The position numbers and the translations under genes are program-made. The notes under the pieces are model-generated. The model saw nothing but the letters and a program-made list of their open reading frames with translations, made no database searches and was not told where the DNA came from. 64,000 bases of DNA, taken from NCBI RefSeq assembly GCF_013403875.1, contig NZ_JACBNX010000028.1, positions 44,456 to 108,455 on the forward strand, in the 5' to 3' direction. Position 1 is the stretch's first letter, and each line of letters opens with the position of its first letter. This DNA comes from Burkholderia guangdongensis (GTDB lineage Bacteria; Pseudomonadota; Gammaproteobacteria; Burkholderiales; Burkholderiaceae). This document shows, piece after piece, positions 1 through 8,063 of the stretch.

Positions 1-822
1 GCCGTCGAGCGAGCGCACCGCGATCTCGTTCGCCAGCGGAAAGTGCAGGCTGTGCGCGATCACGCCGGTGCGCTCGCGCGCGGGCAGCTGGCACAGCGCG
101 AGCGCGGTCTCGGCCAGATACGCGACGTCCTCGGTCGGATAGCCTTCCGGGATGTAGCGCGCCGCGCCCGGCGTGCGGATCGCGGTGCTCGGCGCGACCA
201 GGTTCACCGCGATCCCGTCCGCTTCGAGCTCGGCCGCGAGCCCCTGCGTGAAACGCGACAGCGCGGCCTTCACCGCCGCATAGACGGTCGCGCCGCCGGC
301 CCGCGAGAAATCGTCGAACGGCCGCAGCGGCGGCAGCGCGGTGACCGAGCCGACGTTCACGATCCAGCCCGCGCCGCGCGCGCGCATCAGCGGAATGGCC
401 GCCTGCGACAGCGCGAACGGAATCCGCAGGTAGTGATCGAGCGTGCGCTCGAACATGTCGATCGGCATCGTCTCGACACGGTCGTAGTCGGCCACGCCCG
501 CGTTGTTGATCAGGATGTCGAGGCCGCCGGCCGCGTCGGCGGCACGCGCGACGAGCGCATCGCGCTCGGCGGCGACGGACAGGTCGGCCGCGAGCGGAAT
601 CGCGCGGCCGCCCGCCTGCTCGATCAGCGCGACCGTCTCGGCAAGCGTGTTTGACGCGCCCGCCGCATGCGCGAGGCTGCGCGCGGCGACCACGACGGTT
701 GCGCCTTCGGACGCGAGGCGCTGCGCGATCGCGCGGCCGATGCCGCGGCTCGCGCCGGTCACGAGCGCGCATTTGCCGGTAAGCGATTTGCCGGCGAGCG
801 TGGGGGTTCGGGTGTCGGTCAT
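1..822 (-). CDS. SDR family oxidoreductase (partial, cut by left edge)
   Basis: Short-chain dehydrogenase/reductase that runs off the left edge, so its C-terminus is missing. The ATG at 822 is preceded by a GGAGAC-type ribosome site. The N-terminus has the cofactor motif TGASRGIG near residue 22. The NNAG motif and the YAAVK catalytic pair follow in normal order. Family knowledge says NAD(P)-dependent oxidation of an alcohol or reduction of a ketone; nothing fixes the substrate. It lies 33 bp downstream of the MDR oxidoreductase at 856-1896 on the same strand, so the two are probably cotranscribed. Membership of the steroid cluster is only an inference from position. Confidence 0.85.
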   Translation of the reverse strand, partial: MTDTRTPTLAGKSLTGKCALVTGASRGIGRAIAQRLASEGATVVVAARSLAHAAGASNTLAETVALIEQAGGRAIPLAADLSVAAERDALVARAADAAGGLDILINNAGVADYDRVETMPIDMFERTLDHYLRIPFALSQAAIPLMRARGAGWIVNVGSVTALPPLRPFDDFSRAGGATVYAAVKAALSRFTQGLAAELEADGIAVNLVAPSTAIRTPGAARYIPEGYPTEDVAYLAETALALCQLPARERTGVIAHSLHFPLANEIAVRSLDG

Positions 823-855
823 GTCGTCTCCTTTCCGTTTATTCGATGTGACGGA

Positions 856-1896
856 TCAGCGGTCGAGATCCGCAATGTGCAGCACGAGCTTCGCTTTCGC
901 ATCACCCGACTGAACGAGGTCCAGCGCGCGGGCGGCTTGCTCGAAAGGCAGGGTTTCGATGCGCGGCGCGCGCAGTGGCCGCGCTTTTGACTGCGCTTCC
1001 GGCTGCACCTCGAAGCGCGCGGCGATCTTTTCGAGGCATGCGCCGCTCGGCATCCGGCTGAACGTCATCGCGGTGCGCAGCCCGCGCCGCGCCGCCGCTT
1101 CGGCGGCCGCGGCCACCCGCGGCGCATCCGCCGCGACGAGCGTCATGATGTTGACGAGCGTGCCGCCGGGCGCGAGCAGATCGAGCGCGTCGGGCAGCGT
1201 GCCGTTGCCGACCGCGTCGAGCACGAGATCGACGCCGCGCGGCGCCCACGCGCGCACCGCTTCGTGCACCGCTTTGTGCACCGCTTTGTGCACATTCACT
1301 GCGCGGTAATCGATGCTCAGGTCGCAGCCGAGCGATTCGACGTACGCGCGGTTCGCCGCGCTGCAGGTCGCGGCCACCGTCGCGCCGGCCTGCTTCGCGA
1401 ACTGGATCGCGAACGTGCCGACCGCGCCGGCGCCGCCGTGCACGAGCAGCGTCTGGCCGGGCCGCAGGTCGCCGTCGTCGAACACGCCGGCCCACGCGGC
1501 GAGCGCAGGGGTCGGCGTGGCGGCCGCTTCCGCCAGGCTCAGCCCGTCCGGCACGCGCACGACCGAATCGCGGCGCACCGCGACGTATTCCGCATACGAA
1601 CCCCATTTGCCCGCACCGACGTCGGTCTGCGCGAACACGCGCGTGCCGGGCGGCAGATCGTCGACGCCGTCGCCGGTCGCCGCGACGACGCCCGACGCGT
1701 CGAAGCCGATCACGAACGGAAACGCGTACTGGATGAACGCGCCGAGGTAGCCTTCGCGGCATTTCCAGTCGGCCGGGTTCACGCCCGCGTACGCGACGCG
1801 GATCAGCACTTCGCCCGGCCCGGGAACCGGCGTCGGCAGGTCGGTCATTTTCATTTCGTCGGACGATCCGACGCGGTCTATCGCGATCGCTCGCAT
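856..1896 (-). CDS. MDR-family (quinone oxidoreductase/zinc-type) alcohol dehydrogenase-like protein
   Basis: A 346-residue medium-chain dehydrogenase/reductase. It has an N-terminal GroES-like domain (PGPGEVLIRVAYAGVNPADW, about residues 22-41) and a Rossmann domain with the NADPH-binding GGAGAVG motif near the middle. The zinc-ligand cysteine pattern of true alcohol dehydrogenases is absent, so it fits the quinone oxidoreductase branch. The ATG at 1896 is chosen because AGGAGA precedes it; the frame stays open upstream to 2463 through a repeat array, which I regard as non-coding. An in-frame 12-bp repeat (1259-1293) inserts a His-Lys-Ala-Val run into the protein. Substrate unknown. Confidence 0.85.
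   Translation of the reverse strand: MRAIAIDRVGSSDEMKMTDLPTPVPGPGEVLIRVAYAGVNPADWKCREGYLGAFIQYAFPFVIGFDASGVVAATGDGVDDLPPGTRVFAQTDVGAGKWGSYAEYVAVRRDSVVRVPDGLSLAEAAATPTPALAAWAGVFDDGDLRPGQTLLVHGGAGAVGTFAIQFAKQAGATVAATCSAANRAYVESLGCDLSIDYRAVNVHKAVHKAVHEAVRAWAPRGVDLVLDAVGNGTLPDALDLLAPGGTLVNIMTLVAADAPRVAAAAEAAARRGLRTAMTFSRMPSGACLEKIAARFEVQPEAQSKARPLRAPRIETLPFEQAARALDLVQSGDAKAKLVLHIADLDR
1259..1293. repeat. in-frame 12-bp tandem repeat inside the MDR gene
   Basis: Nearly three copies of GCTTTGTGCACC (the first with one change) stand head to tail. On the coding strand they give repeated Val-His-Lys/Glu-Ala residues. Each copy adds four codons, so copy-number change would not shift the frame. Confidence 0.8.
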
Positions 1897-2026
1897 TTTG
1901 CTGTCTCCTGTCTTGTGTCTTATGTCTTGTGTTCGGGGTGCGGCGTCAGGGCTTCCGCTTGAAGCTCCGCGCCGGACAAAGGGTTTCAGGGTGGCCGGTG
2001 GTGGCAGACCTCCGACCCTCGCACGC

Positions 2027-2620
2027 GACGGTTTAACCACGCGCGGACCTCCGAGCGCCGCGCTCGGCGGTTTGACCTCTGCGCCCGGGCCTCCGACGGC
2101 CGTGCCCGACGGTTTGACCTCCGCGCCAGGGCCTCCGAGCGCCGTGCCTGACTGTTCTACCGCTGCGCCCGGACCTTCGAGCACCGTGCACGGCGGTTTG
2201 ATCTCCTCGCCCGGACCTCCGAGCGCCGAGCACGACGGTTTGACCGCCGCGCCCGGACCTTCGACGGTCGTGCCCGGCGGTTCGACCTCCGCGCCCGGAC
2301 CTTCGACGGCCGAGTGCACGACGGTTTGACCTCCGCGCCCGGACCTCCGAGCGCCGTGCACGACGGTTTGACCTCCGCGCCCGGACCTCCGACGGCCGCG
2401 CTCGACGGTTTGACCTCCACGCGCCGGACCTCCGACGGCCGGGCCCGATGGTTTGACCTCCACGTCCGGACCTCCGACGGCCGGGCCCGACGATTTGACC
2501 TCCGCGTCCGGACCTCCGACGGCCGTGCTCGACGGTTTAACCTCCGCGCCCGGACCTCCGACGGCCTTGCTCGACGGTTTGACCTTCGCGCCCGGACCTC
2601 CGGCGGCCGTGCTTGCTTAC
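2027..2620. repeat. 42-bp tandem repeat array, about 14 imperfect copies
   Basis: The unit is roughly GACGGTTTGACCTCCGCGCC followed by CGGACCTCCGACGGCCGTGCTC. The GG-TTT landmark recurs at 2032, 2071, 2113, 2155, 2197, 2239, 2281, 2325, 2367, 2409, 2452, 2494, 2536 and 2578. Spacing is 42 bp apart from single steps of 39, 44 and 43. Because 42 is a multiple of three, several frames on both strands stay open and spell 14-residue repeats. The 44 and 43 steps break any single frame. The array fills the gap between the MDR gene and the Dabb gene; I see no gene in it and no unique spacers of CRISPR type. Confidence 0.9.
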
Positions 2621-2685
2621 AACCTCCGGCTATCGTCAAACCCCTTGGCAACGGAGGCCTTCACGCAAAAGCCCCGGGCGCGGCG

Positions 2686-3318
2686 TCAGCCGGCCGCTTC
2701 GGTCAGCAGGCTCGATGCGAGCGGACAGAACGCGTGCGAGATCGCCTCCACCGTCCAGTCCGGGCATTCGACGTCGAACCGGCGGTCGACCCAGCCCCAG
2801 TGAAACGGATGCATCAGGTATTCGCCGAGCAGGTCGCCAACCTGCGCGAACTCCTGCTGCCACACGTGCGTCCATGGGCCCGGCGACGTCACGCGGCTCA
2901 GTCGCCAGTTGCGGATGCCGCGCATGTACGCGGGCATCTGCAGCAGTTCCCGCTCGAGCGCGGCGACCTGCGCGTCGCTCGCCTGCGCGCGCACGCGGAA
3001 CATCAGCGTGCGCCAGACGCCGTCGCGCAGCCCCGGCTCGCGCAGCCCGCCGTCGATGGCGGCGCAGCTCGCGTGATCGATGCGCGCGATGCCCGGCAGC
3101 TCCGCAAGCCCGGCAACAGCGGCGGCGCACGCCGGCGCGCCGTCGTCGACGAGCAGGTCGAGCGTGCAATCGCCCGCGCCCCAGCTCCCTTCGAGATTGC
3201 AGCCGACCTCGGCGCGGCGCACGCCGGGCAGCGCCTGCGCGTGCGCCTGCAGCGCGCGGGCGATGTCGCCGGCGGCGGCGCGTTCGTGAACGAACACCTG
3301 AGCGGTTTCATGCCGCAT
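2686..3318 (-). CDS. Dabb-like (stress-responsive alpha/beta-barrel) protein
   Basis: A 210-residue protein with two ferredoxin-like halves, resembling Dabb or EthD dimeric alpha/beta-barrel proteins. Each half has the alternating hydrophobic strands and the R-x-x-LMFRV type of motif of that fold. The start at 3318 (Met-Arg-His-Glu) is chosen because GGAGGT lies 5 nt upstream. It overlaps the 3' end of the NIPSNAP-like gene by 11 bp, so the pair is translationally coupled. Such small barrels often bind or isomerise hydrophobic ligands. A role in steroid metabolism is inferred only from location. No enzyme activity can be read from the sequence. Confidence 0.7.
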   Translation of the reverse strand: MRHETAQVFVHERAAAGDIARALQAHAQALPGVRRAEVGCNLEGSWGAGDCTLDLLVDDGAPACAAAVAGLAELPGIARIDHASCAAIDGGLREPGLRDGVWRTLMFRVRAQASDAQVAALERELLQMPAYMRGIRNWRLSRVTSPGPWTHVWQQEFAQVGDLLGEYLMHPFHWGWVDRRFDVECPDWTVEAISHAFCPLASSLLTEAAG

Positions 3319-3661
3319 GATCGACCTCCGGGGCCGAAAGCGGCGACGGCAGCGGCACATCCGCGTCGGTCATCACGTGCCGGCGCCGCGACTCGCAGAT
3401 CGCATCGACCGCGGCCCAGAAGCCGAACACGCCGGCGTCGGCGGTCGCGCGCATCCGGTAGTACGCGGGCGCGTCCGGCACTTGCCACGACAGCCACAGC
3501 ACGTTCGGTTGCCCGGGAATCGCGACGGGCGGCGACACCCAGCGGCCGAGCAACGTCAGCCCGCGCGCCGCATGGCTCGGCAGATACTGGTCGCGCAGCA
3601 GCGCCAGCACGTCCGGAATGCGCTCCGGAGCAAGCGTGATTTCATCGAGAATCTGGATCAT
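3308..3661 (-). CDS. NIPSNAP/Dabb-like small protein
   Basis: A 117-residue protein beginning Met-Ile-Gln-Ile-Leu-Asp-Glu, the first beta strand typical of NIPSNAP or ABM-type dimeric barrels. A helix with LLRDQYLPSHAARGL and a strand LLGRWVSPP follow. It is the first gene of a two-gene unit with the Dabb-like gene. Its start lies 158 bp from the divergent AraC-family regulator at 3819, a common layout for a regulator and its target. No strong ribosome site is seen before the ATG. Function unknown; single-domain members are usually ligand-binding or isomerase-like. Confidence 0.7.
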   Translation of the reverse strand: MIQILDEITLAPERIPDVLALLRDQYLPSHAARGLTLLGRWVSPPVAIPGQPNVLWLSWQVPDAPAYYRMRATADAGVFGFWAAVDAICESRRRHVMTDADVPLPSPLSAPEVDHAA

Positions 3662-3818
3662 TCGAAGTTCGTCCGTTCGGATACGTGGCTGGGCCCCTGC
3701 GCCGGTCGGGCGAGGCGATGCGCAAAAGACGTGGGTAGAATTGTCCGGTGCGCTCGCGCGGCGGACCCCTACCGGCGCGATCAGCGACCACTATCGCGGC
3801 AATCAAAACAGGACTCCA

Positions 3819-4862
3819 ATGAAAACCGGCTCTCCGCCACGTCGCGCGCGCCCACTGCCCGGGCTGGATGCGCGCCTGCTCGACGAACTGAAGCGCAGCG
3901 GCGCCGCCGTGCCGCGCGACGGCCACGATCCCCGCGCGCAGCCGCCCGCGCACGGCGACGCGGCCGGCCCGTCGTCCGGCGATTTCATCGCGCTGTACCG
4001 GGATGCGATCGAGCGCCTCGAAGCCCAGGTCGCGCGCGGCGACGGCCATCCGCCGATGCGCAAGCGCGAGGTCGACCTGATGTGCCGCTGCCTGCTGAGC
4101 AGCCACACGCTCGCCGACGCGATCCGCTGCGCAGCCGATTTCTGCGAGATGCTGAATCCGCGCGCGGGCGCGCTGACGCTGACGGTCCGCGACGCGCGCG
4201 CGGCCTTCGAGATGGACTCGCTGCGCCGCGTGCGCAGCTCAGCCGCGTGCCTCGTCGACCTGACGGGCCTGTTCTGCTACCTACAGCTGTTCGGCTGGCT
4301 GATCGGGCAGCCGCTGCGTCCCGATGAAGTGTGGCTCGGCCATCCGAGCCGCGACGACGCGGTGCCGCTGCTCGGCGTGTTTAACGCGCCGGTCGCGGTG
4401 GGCGCGCCGGCCTACGGCTTCGCGTTCGACGCAACGCTGCTCGCGCGCCGCGTCGTCCGGCAGCCGGCGGAGCTCGATGCGTTCCTCGTGGATTTTCCGT
4501 TTCGTCTGATCGACGCGCCGCCGCGCGTCGTGTCGTGGGCGCAGCAGGTGCGCGGCATTCTCGACGCGGCGCTCGCGCGCGAGCACGTGCTGCCGGCGTT
4601 GCCGGAACTGGCCGCGGGGTTCGGCGTCAGCGAGCCGACGCTGCGCCGGCGGCTCGCGGCCGACGGCGTCGGCTACCAGGCGCTGCGCGAACGCTGCCTG
4701 CGCGACGCGGCCGAGCGATGCCTGCGCGAGACCGACTGGACGATCGCGCGCGTCGCCGCGCATCTCGGGCTCGGCAGCGAGGAGGCGTTTCGCCGCGCGT
4801 TCCGGCGCTGGACCGGGCATGCGCCGAGCCATTACCGGCGCGGCGCGCGAGCGCCCGACTGA
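3819..4862 (+). CDS. AraC-family transcriptional regulator
   Basis: A 347-residue regulator. Residues about 60-240 match the N-terminal ligand-binding domain of the OruR/ArgR-like AraC branch (arabinose-binding-like, PF12625 type). The C-terminal 100 residues carry two helix-turn-helix units, the first with SEPTLRRRLAADG and the second with TIARVAAHLGLGSEEAFRRA, followed by FRRWTGHAPSHYRR. The start at 3819 is preceded by AGGA. It is divergent from the Dabb/NIPSNAP pair and may control it. Related regulators sense hydrophobic or amino-acid ligands; the effector here is unknown. Confidence 0.9.
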   Translation: MKTGSPPRRARPLPGLDARLLDELKRSGAAVPRDGHDPRAQPPAHGDAAGPSSGDFIALYRDAIERLEAQVARGDGHPPMRKREVDLMCRCLLSSHTLADAIRCAADFCEMLNPRAGALTLTVRDARAAFEMDSLRRVRSSAACLVDLTGLFCYLQLFGWLIGQPLRPDEVWLGHPSRDDAVPLLGVFNAPVAVGAPAYGFAFDATLLARRVVRQPAELDAFLVDFPFRLIDAPPRVVSWAQQVRGILDAALAREHVLPALPELAAGFGVSEPTLRRRLAADGVGYQALRERCLRDAAERCLRETDWTIARVAAHLGLGSEEAFRRAFRRWTGHAPSHYRRGARAPD

Positions 4863-4926
4863 CGCGCAAGCGCCTGACTGACGCGCCTGCGGCCTTGCGC
4901 AACGCGCAAGCGCCGGCGCGGCGCGC

Positions 4927-5454
4927 TCAGCCGTCGAGCCGCTTCATCGTGCGCAGGCAATCCTCGGCGAGCCGCTGATAGATGCGCGTGCCGGCGGCTT
5001 TCGCGTCGATCTCGGCATCGGAGAGGCGCCGCACGACGCGGCCCGGCACGCCGGCGAGCAGCACGCCGGGCGGCACGTCGAGGCCGGCCTTCACGAACGC
5101 GCAGGCCGCGACGATCGTCGTCGCGCCGATCGTCGCGCCATCCATCACGACCGCGTTCATGCCGATCATCGTGTCGGGCTCGAGCGTCGCGCCGTGCACG
5201 ATCGCGCCGTGGCCGACGTGGCTGTTCGTGCCGAGCCGGCAGGTCTCGCGGATGCCCACGTGCAGCACGCAGCCGTCCTGCACGTTGCTGCCCTCGCCGA
5301 CGACGATCGCGCCGAAATCGCCGCGCAGGCTCGCATGCGGGCCGATGTAGCAGCGCGGGCCGATCGTCACGTCGCCGATCACGACCGCGCTCGGATGGAC
5401 GTACGCGGTGGCGTCGACGCGCGGGCGGATGCCGTTGAATTCGAAGAGCGACAT
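4927..5454 (-). CDS. gamma carbonic anhydrase family protein (left-handed beta-helix)
   Basis: A 175-residue protein made of hexapeptide repeats (for example VIGDVTIGPRCYIGPHASLRGD) forming a left-handed beta helix. The His-containing strands CVLHVG and SHVGHGAIVHG supply the three metal-ligand histidines of gamma carbonic anhydrases and the PaaY/CaiE group. It is the last gene of a minus-strand unit after hsaD, an SDR and etfB-etfA, separated from etfA by 9 bp. PaaY is a thioesterase for blocked CoA intermediates, so a CoA salvage role in ring C/D degradation is possible; that is inference. Confidence 0.85.
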   Translation of the reverse strand: MSLFEFNGIRPRVDATAYVHPSAVVIGDVTIGPRCYIGPHASLRGDFGAIVVGEGSNVQDGCVLHVGIRETCRLGTNSHVGHGAIVHGATLEPDTMIGMNAVVMDGATIGATTIVAACAFVKAGLDVPPGVLLAGVPGRVVRRLSDAEIDAKAAGTRIYQRLAEDCLRTMKRLDG

Positions 5455-5463
5455 CGGGCGACG

Positions 5464-6423
5464 TCAGCTCAGGGCCGCGACCGCTTCGGGCACGAGCGTG
5501 AACAGATCGCCGACGAGGCCGTAGTCGGCCACGCTGAAGATCGGCGCTTCGGGATCCTTGTTGATCGCGACGATCACCTTCGAATCCTTCATCCCGGCCA
5601 GATGCTGGATCGCACCCGAGATGCCGACCGCGATGTACAGCTGCGGCGCGACGATCTTGCCCGTCTGGCCGACCTGGTAGTCGTTCGGCACGAAGCCCGC
5701 ATCGACCGCCGCACGCGATGCGCCCAGCGCCGCGCCAAGCTTGTCCGCCAGCGGCTCCAGCACCTTCGTGTAGTTTTCGCCGTTGCCCAGGCCACGGCCG
5801 CCCGACACGATGATCTTCGCGCTCGTCAGCTCCGGACGGTCCAGCTTCGTCACTTCGCGGCTCACGAACTGCGACACGCCGGCATCCGCCGCCGCGTCGA
5901 TCTTCTCGACCGCTGCGCTGCCGCCAACGGCTGCTACCGCGTCGAAGCCCGTCGAACGCACCGTGATCATCTTGATCGGGTCCGTCGATTGCACCGTCGC
6001 GATCGCGTTACCCGCATAGATCGGGCGCTCGAACGTGTCGGCCGAATCGACCGCCGTGATGTCCGAGATCTGTGCGACGTCGAGCTTCGCGGCGATACGC
6101 GGCGCGACGTTCTTGCCCGACGCCGTCGCCGGCGCCAGGATGTGCGTGTAGTTCTTGGCCGGGTCTTGCACAAGCGTCAGCACCGTTGCTTCGACGTTTT
6201 CCGCGAGGCCATCGGCCAGCTGCGGCGCGTCGGCCAGCAGCACCTTGCTCACGCCCGAGATCTTCGCCGCCGCCTCCGCCGCGCCCTGCGCGTTATGCCC
6301 CGCCACCAGCACATGAACGTCGCCGCCGGCGAATTGACCCACCTCAACCGCCGCCGCCACCGTATTCAGCGTCGCCGCCTTGACCGAAGCACCGTCGTGT
6401 TCCGCAATGACCAGAATCGTCAT
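5464..6423 (-). CDS. etfA: electron transfer flavoprotein alpha subunit
   Basis: A 319-residue ETF alpha subunit starting Met-Thr-Ile-Leu-Val-Ile-Ala-Glu-His. The C-terminal FAD-binding domain is clear, with VSGGRGLG, GQTGKIVAPQLYIA and the SGAIQH stretch that contacts the flavin. It pairs with EtfB (14 bp upstream) to carry electrons from acyl-CoA dehydrogenases to ETF:quinone oxidoreductase. Burkholderia normally has a housekeeping etfBA, so a copy next to hsaD may serve the four acyl-CoA dehydrogenases at 30.5-37.3 kb. That dedication is inferred. The ETF assignment is secure. Confidence 0.96.
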   Translation of the reverse strand: MTILVIAEHDGASVKAATLNTVAAAVEVGQFAGGDVHVLVAGHNAQGAAEAAAKISGVSKVLLADAPQLADGLAENVEATVLTLVQDPAKNYTHILAPATASGKNVAPRIAAKLDVAQISDITAVDSADTFERPIYAGNAIATVQSTDPIKMITVRSTGFDAVAAVGGSAAVEKIDAAADAGVSQFVSREVTKLDRPELTSAKIIVSGGRGLGNGENYTKVLEPLADKLGAALGASRAAVDAGFVPNDYQVGQTGKIVAPQLYIAVGISGAIQHLAGMKDSKVIVAINKDPEAPIFSVADYGLVGDLFTLVPEAVAALS

Positions 6424-6437
6424 CTCTTTCCTCTCCC

Positions 6438-7187
6438 TCACAGCACCTTGGCTTCGGTCTTCAGCTTCTCGATCAGCGTCTTCACGTCCGGCACCTTCAC
6501 GCCCGCCGCGCGCTTCGGCGGCTCGGTCACCTTCAGCGTCTTCAGACGCGACGTCAAATCGACACCCAGCGCTTCCGGCTTCACCGTCTCCAGCGGCTTC
6601 TTCTTCGCCTTCATGATGTTCGGCAGCGTCACGTAGCGCGGCTCGTTCAAGCGCAGGTCCGTCGTCACGACGGCCGGCAGCTTCAGCGACAGCGTTTCCG
6701 TGCCGCCGTCCACTTCGCGCGCGACGATTGCGTTGTCGCCTTCGACGCCGACCTTCGCCGCGAACGTCGCCTGCGGCAGCCCAGCCAGCGCGGCCAGCAT
6801 CTGGCCGGTCTGGTTCGAATCGTCGTCGATCGCCTGCTTGCCGAGAATCACCAGCGACGGGCGCTCCTTTTCCACCAGCGCCTTCAGCACCTTCGCGACG
6901 CCGAGCGGCTCGACGCCGTCGTTCGCCTCGACCAGAATCGCCCGATCCGCGCCGATCGCCAGCGCGGTGCGCAGCGTTTCCTGCGCCTGCGCGACGCCGA
7001 CCGACACCACGACCACTTCCGTCGCAACGCCCGCTTCCTTCAACCGCACCGCCTCTTCCACCGCGATTTCGTCGAACGGATTCATCGACATCTTCACGTT
7101 CGCGATGTCGACGCCCGTCTGATCCGACTTCACGCGAACCTTCACGTTGTAATCGACCACCCGCTTGACCGCCACTAGCACTTTCAA
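6438..7187 (-). CDS. etfB: electron transfer flavoprotein beta subunit (TTG start)
   Basis: A 249-residue ETF beta subunit. The N-terminus K-V-L-V-A-V-K-R-V-V-D-Y is the family signature, and LGKQAIDDDSNQTGQM is the AMP-binding region. The C-terminus ends in the usual Lys-rich tail. The only start that restores the conserved N-terminus is a TTG at 7187, which has AGGAGA at a good distance upstream. No in-frame ATG is usable there; the frame is open further up but that part looks antisense to neighbouring DNA. It forms a heterodimer with EtfA. Confidence 0.95.
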   Translation of the reverse strand: MKVLVAVKRVVDYNVKVRVKSDQTGVDIANVKMSMNPFDEIAVEEAVRLKEAGVATEVVVVSVGVAQAQETLRTALAIGADRAILVEANDGVEPLGVAKVLKALVEKERPSLVILGKQAIDDDSNQTGQMLAALAGLPQATFAAKVGVEGDNAIVAREVDGGTETLSLKLPAVVTTDLRLNEPRYVTLPNIMKAKKKPLETVKPEALGVDLTSRLKTLKVTEPPKRAAGVKVPDVKTLIEKLKTEAKVL

Positions 7188-7237
7188 CTGCCTGTCTCCT
7201 ATTCCGCCACCCGTTGGCGCCGCATCCGCGCGCCGTA

Positions 7238-8026
7238 TCAGCGTGCTGTATACCCGCCGTCGATCACGAGCTCCGCGCCCGTCACGTAACGCCCCGCCGG
7301 CGACACCAGATACAGAATCCCGGCCGCGATATCGCGCGGGCTGCCGATCTTGCCGAGCGGCACGCCCGTCTGCAGATACGCGAACACCTGATCCGGATCC
7401 TGTCCCATCCGCGTGAACGATTCCTCGAGCATCGGCGTGCGCACGTAGCCCGGATGCACCGAGTTCGCGCGGATGTTCTTCGCCGCATACAGCATCGCGT
7501 CGACCTTCGCCATCATCCGCACCGCGGCCTTCGACGCGTGATACGCCGGCACGTCCGGCCCACCGACGATGCCGTACATCGACGACAGGTTCACGATCGA
7601 CCCGCCGCCCGCCGCGTCGATGTGGGCAATCGCCGCGCGCGTGCACAGGAACACGCCGTTCACGTTCACGTCCTGCACGCGCTTCCACCGCTCGAGCGAG
7701 ATTTCGTGGGTCGGGATGTTGTCGCCTTCGATGCCCGCGTTGTTCACGAGCACGTCGAGCCGCCCGAAGCGGCCGACGATCTCGCCGAACACGCGTGCGA
7801 CGTCCGCCTCGTGCGTCACGTCGAGCCGCCAGAAGGTCGCCTGCCCGCCCTCCGCGCGGATCGCTCCGGCCAGCGCCTCGCCCTCCTCCGCCAGCACGTC
7901 GAGAATCGCCACGGCCGCGCCCGCGGCCGCCAGCGTACGTGCGGTCTCCGCGCCGATGCCGCGTGCCGCTCCGGTGATCGCGGCCACCTTGCCGCGCATG
8001 TCAAACAGTTGTTCGATGAGGCTCAT
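7238..8026 (-). CDS. SDR family oxidoreductase (candidate hydroxysteroid dehydrogenase)
   Basis: A 262-residue classical SDR: TGAARGIG cofactor motif at about 17-24, NNAG, catalytic Ser in NLSSMYG and YHASK. The closing region VTGAELVIDGGYTAR is typical. The start is uncertain. The ATG at 8026 gives the standard SDR length. An upstream ATG at 8074 overlaps the end of hsaD by 11 bp and would add 16 residues. It sits between hsaD and etfB in one operon, so a steroid or hydroxyacyl-CoA substrate is likely but not shown. Confidence in SDR is high, in substrate low. Confidence 0.88.
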   Translation of the reverse strand: MSLIEQLFDMRGKVAAITGAARGIGAETARTLAAAGAAVAILDVLAEEGEALAGAIRAEGGQATFWRLDVTHEADVARVFGEIVGRFGRLDVLVNNAGIEGDNIPTHEISLERWKRVQDVNVNGVFLCTRAAIAHIDAAGGGSIVNLSSMYGIVGGPDVPAYHASKAAVRMMAKVDAMLYAAKNIRANSVHPGYVRTPMLEESFTRMGQDPDQVFAYLQTGVPLGKIGSPRDIAAGILYLVSPAGRYVTGAELVIDGGYTAR

Positions 8027-8063
8027 CGTGTCCACCACAGTGTCAGAAGGGTCGAAGCGCGTG

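Noticed and set aside
1897..2463. N-terminal extension of the MDR oxidoreductase through the repeat array
   Set aside because: The frame is open only because the repeat unit is a multiple of three; the ATG at 1896 has a good ribosome site and gives the family length.
2027..2620. CRISPR array
   Set aside because: Units are contiguous 42-bp repeats with no unique spacers, and no cas genes are present.
3668..3687. Seventh copy of the LuxR-type operator before the NIPSNAP-like gene
   Set aside because: Only 9 of 16 arm positions match, so it is not listed as a site.
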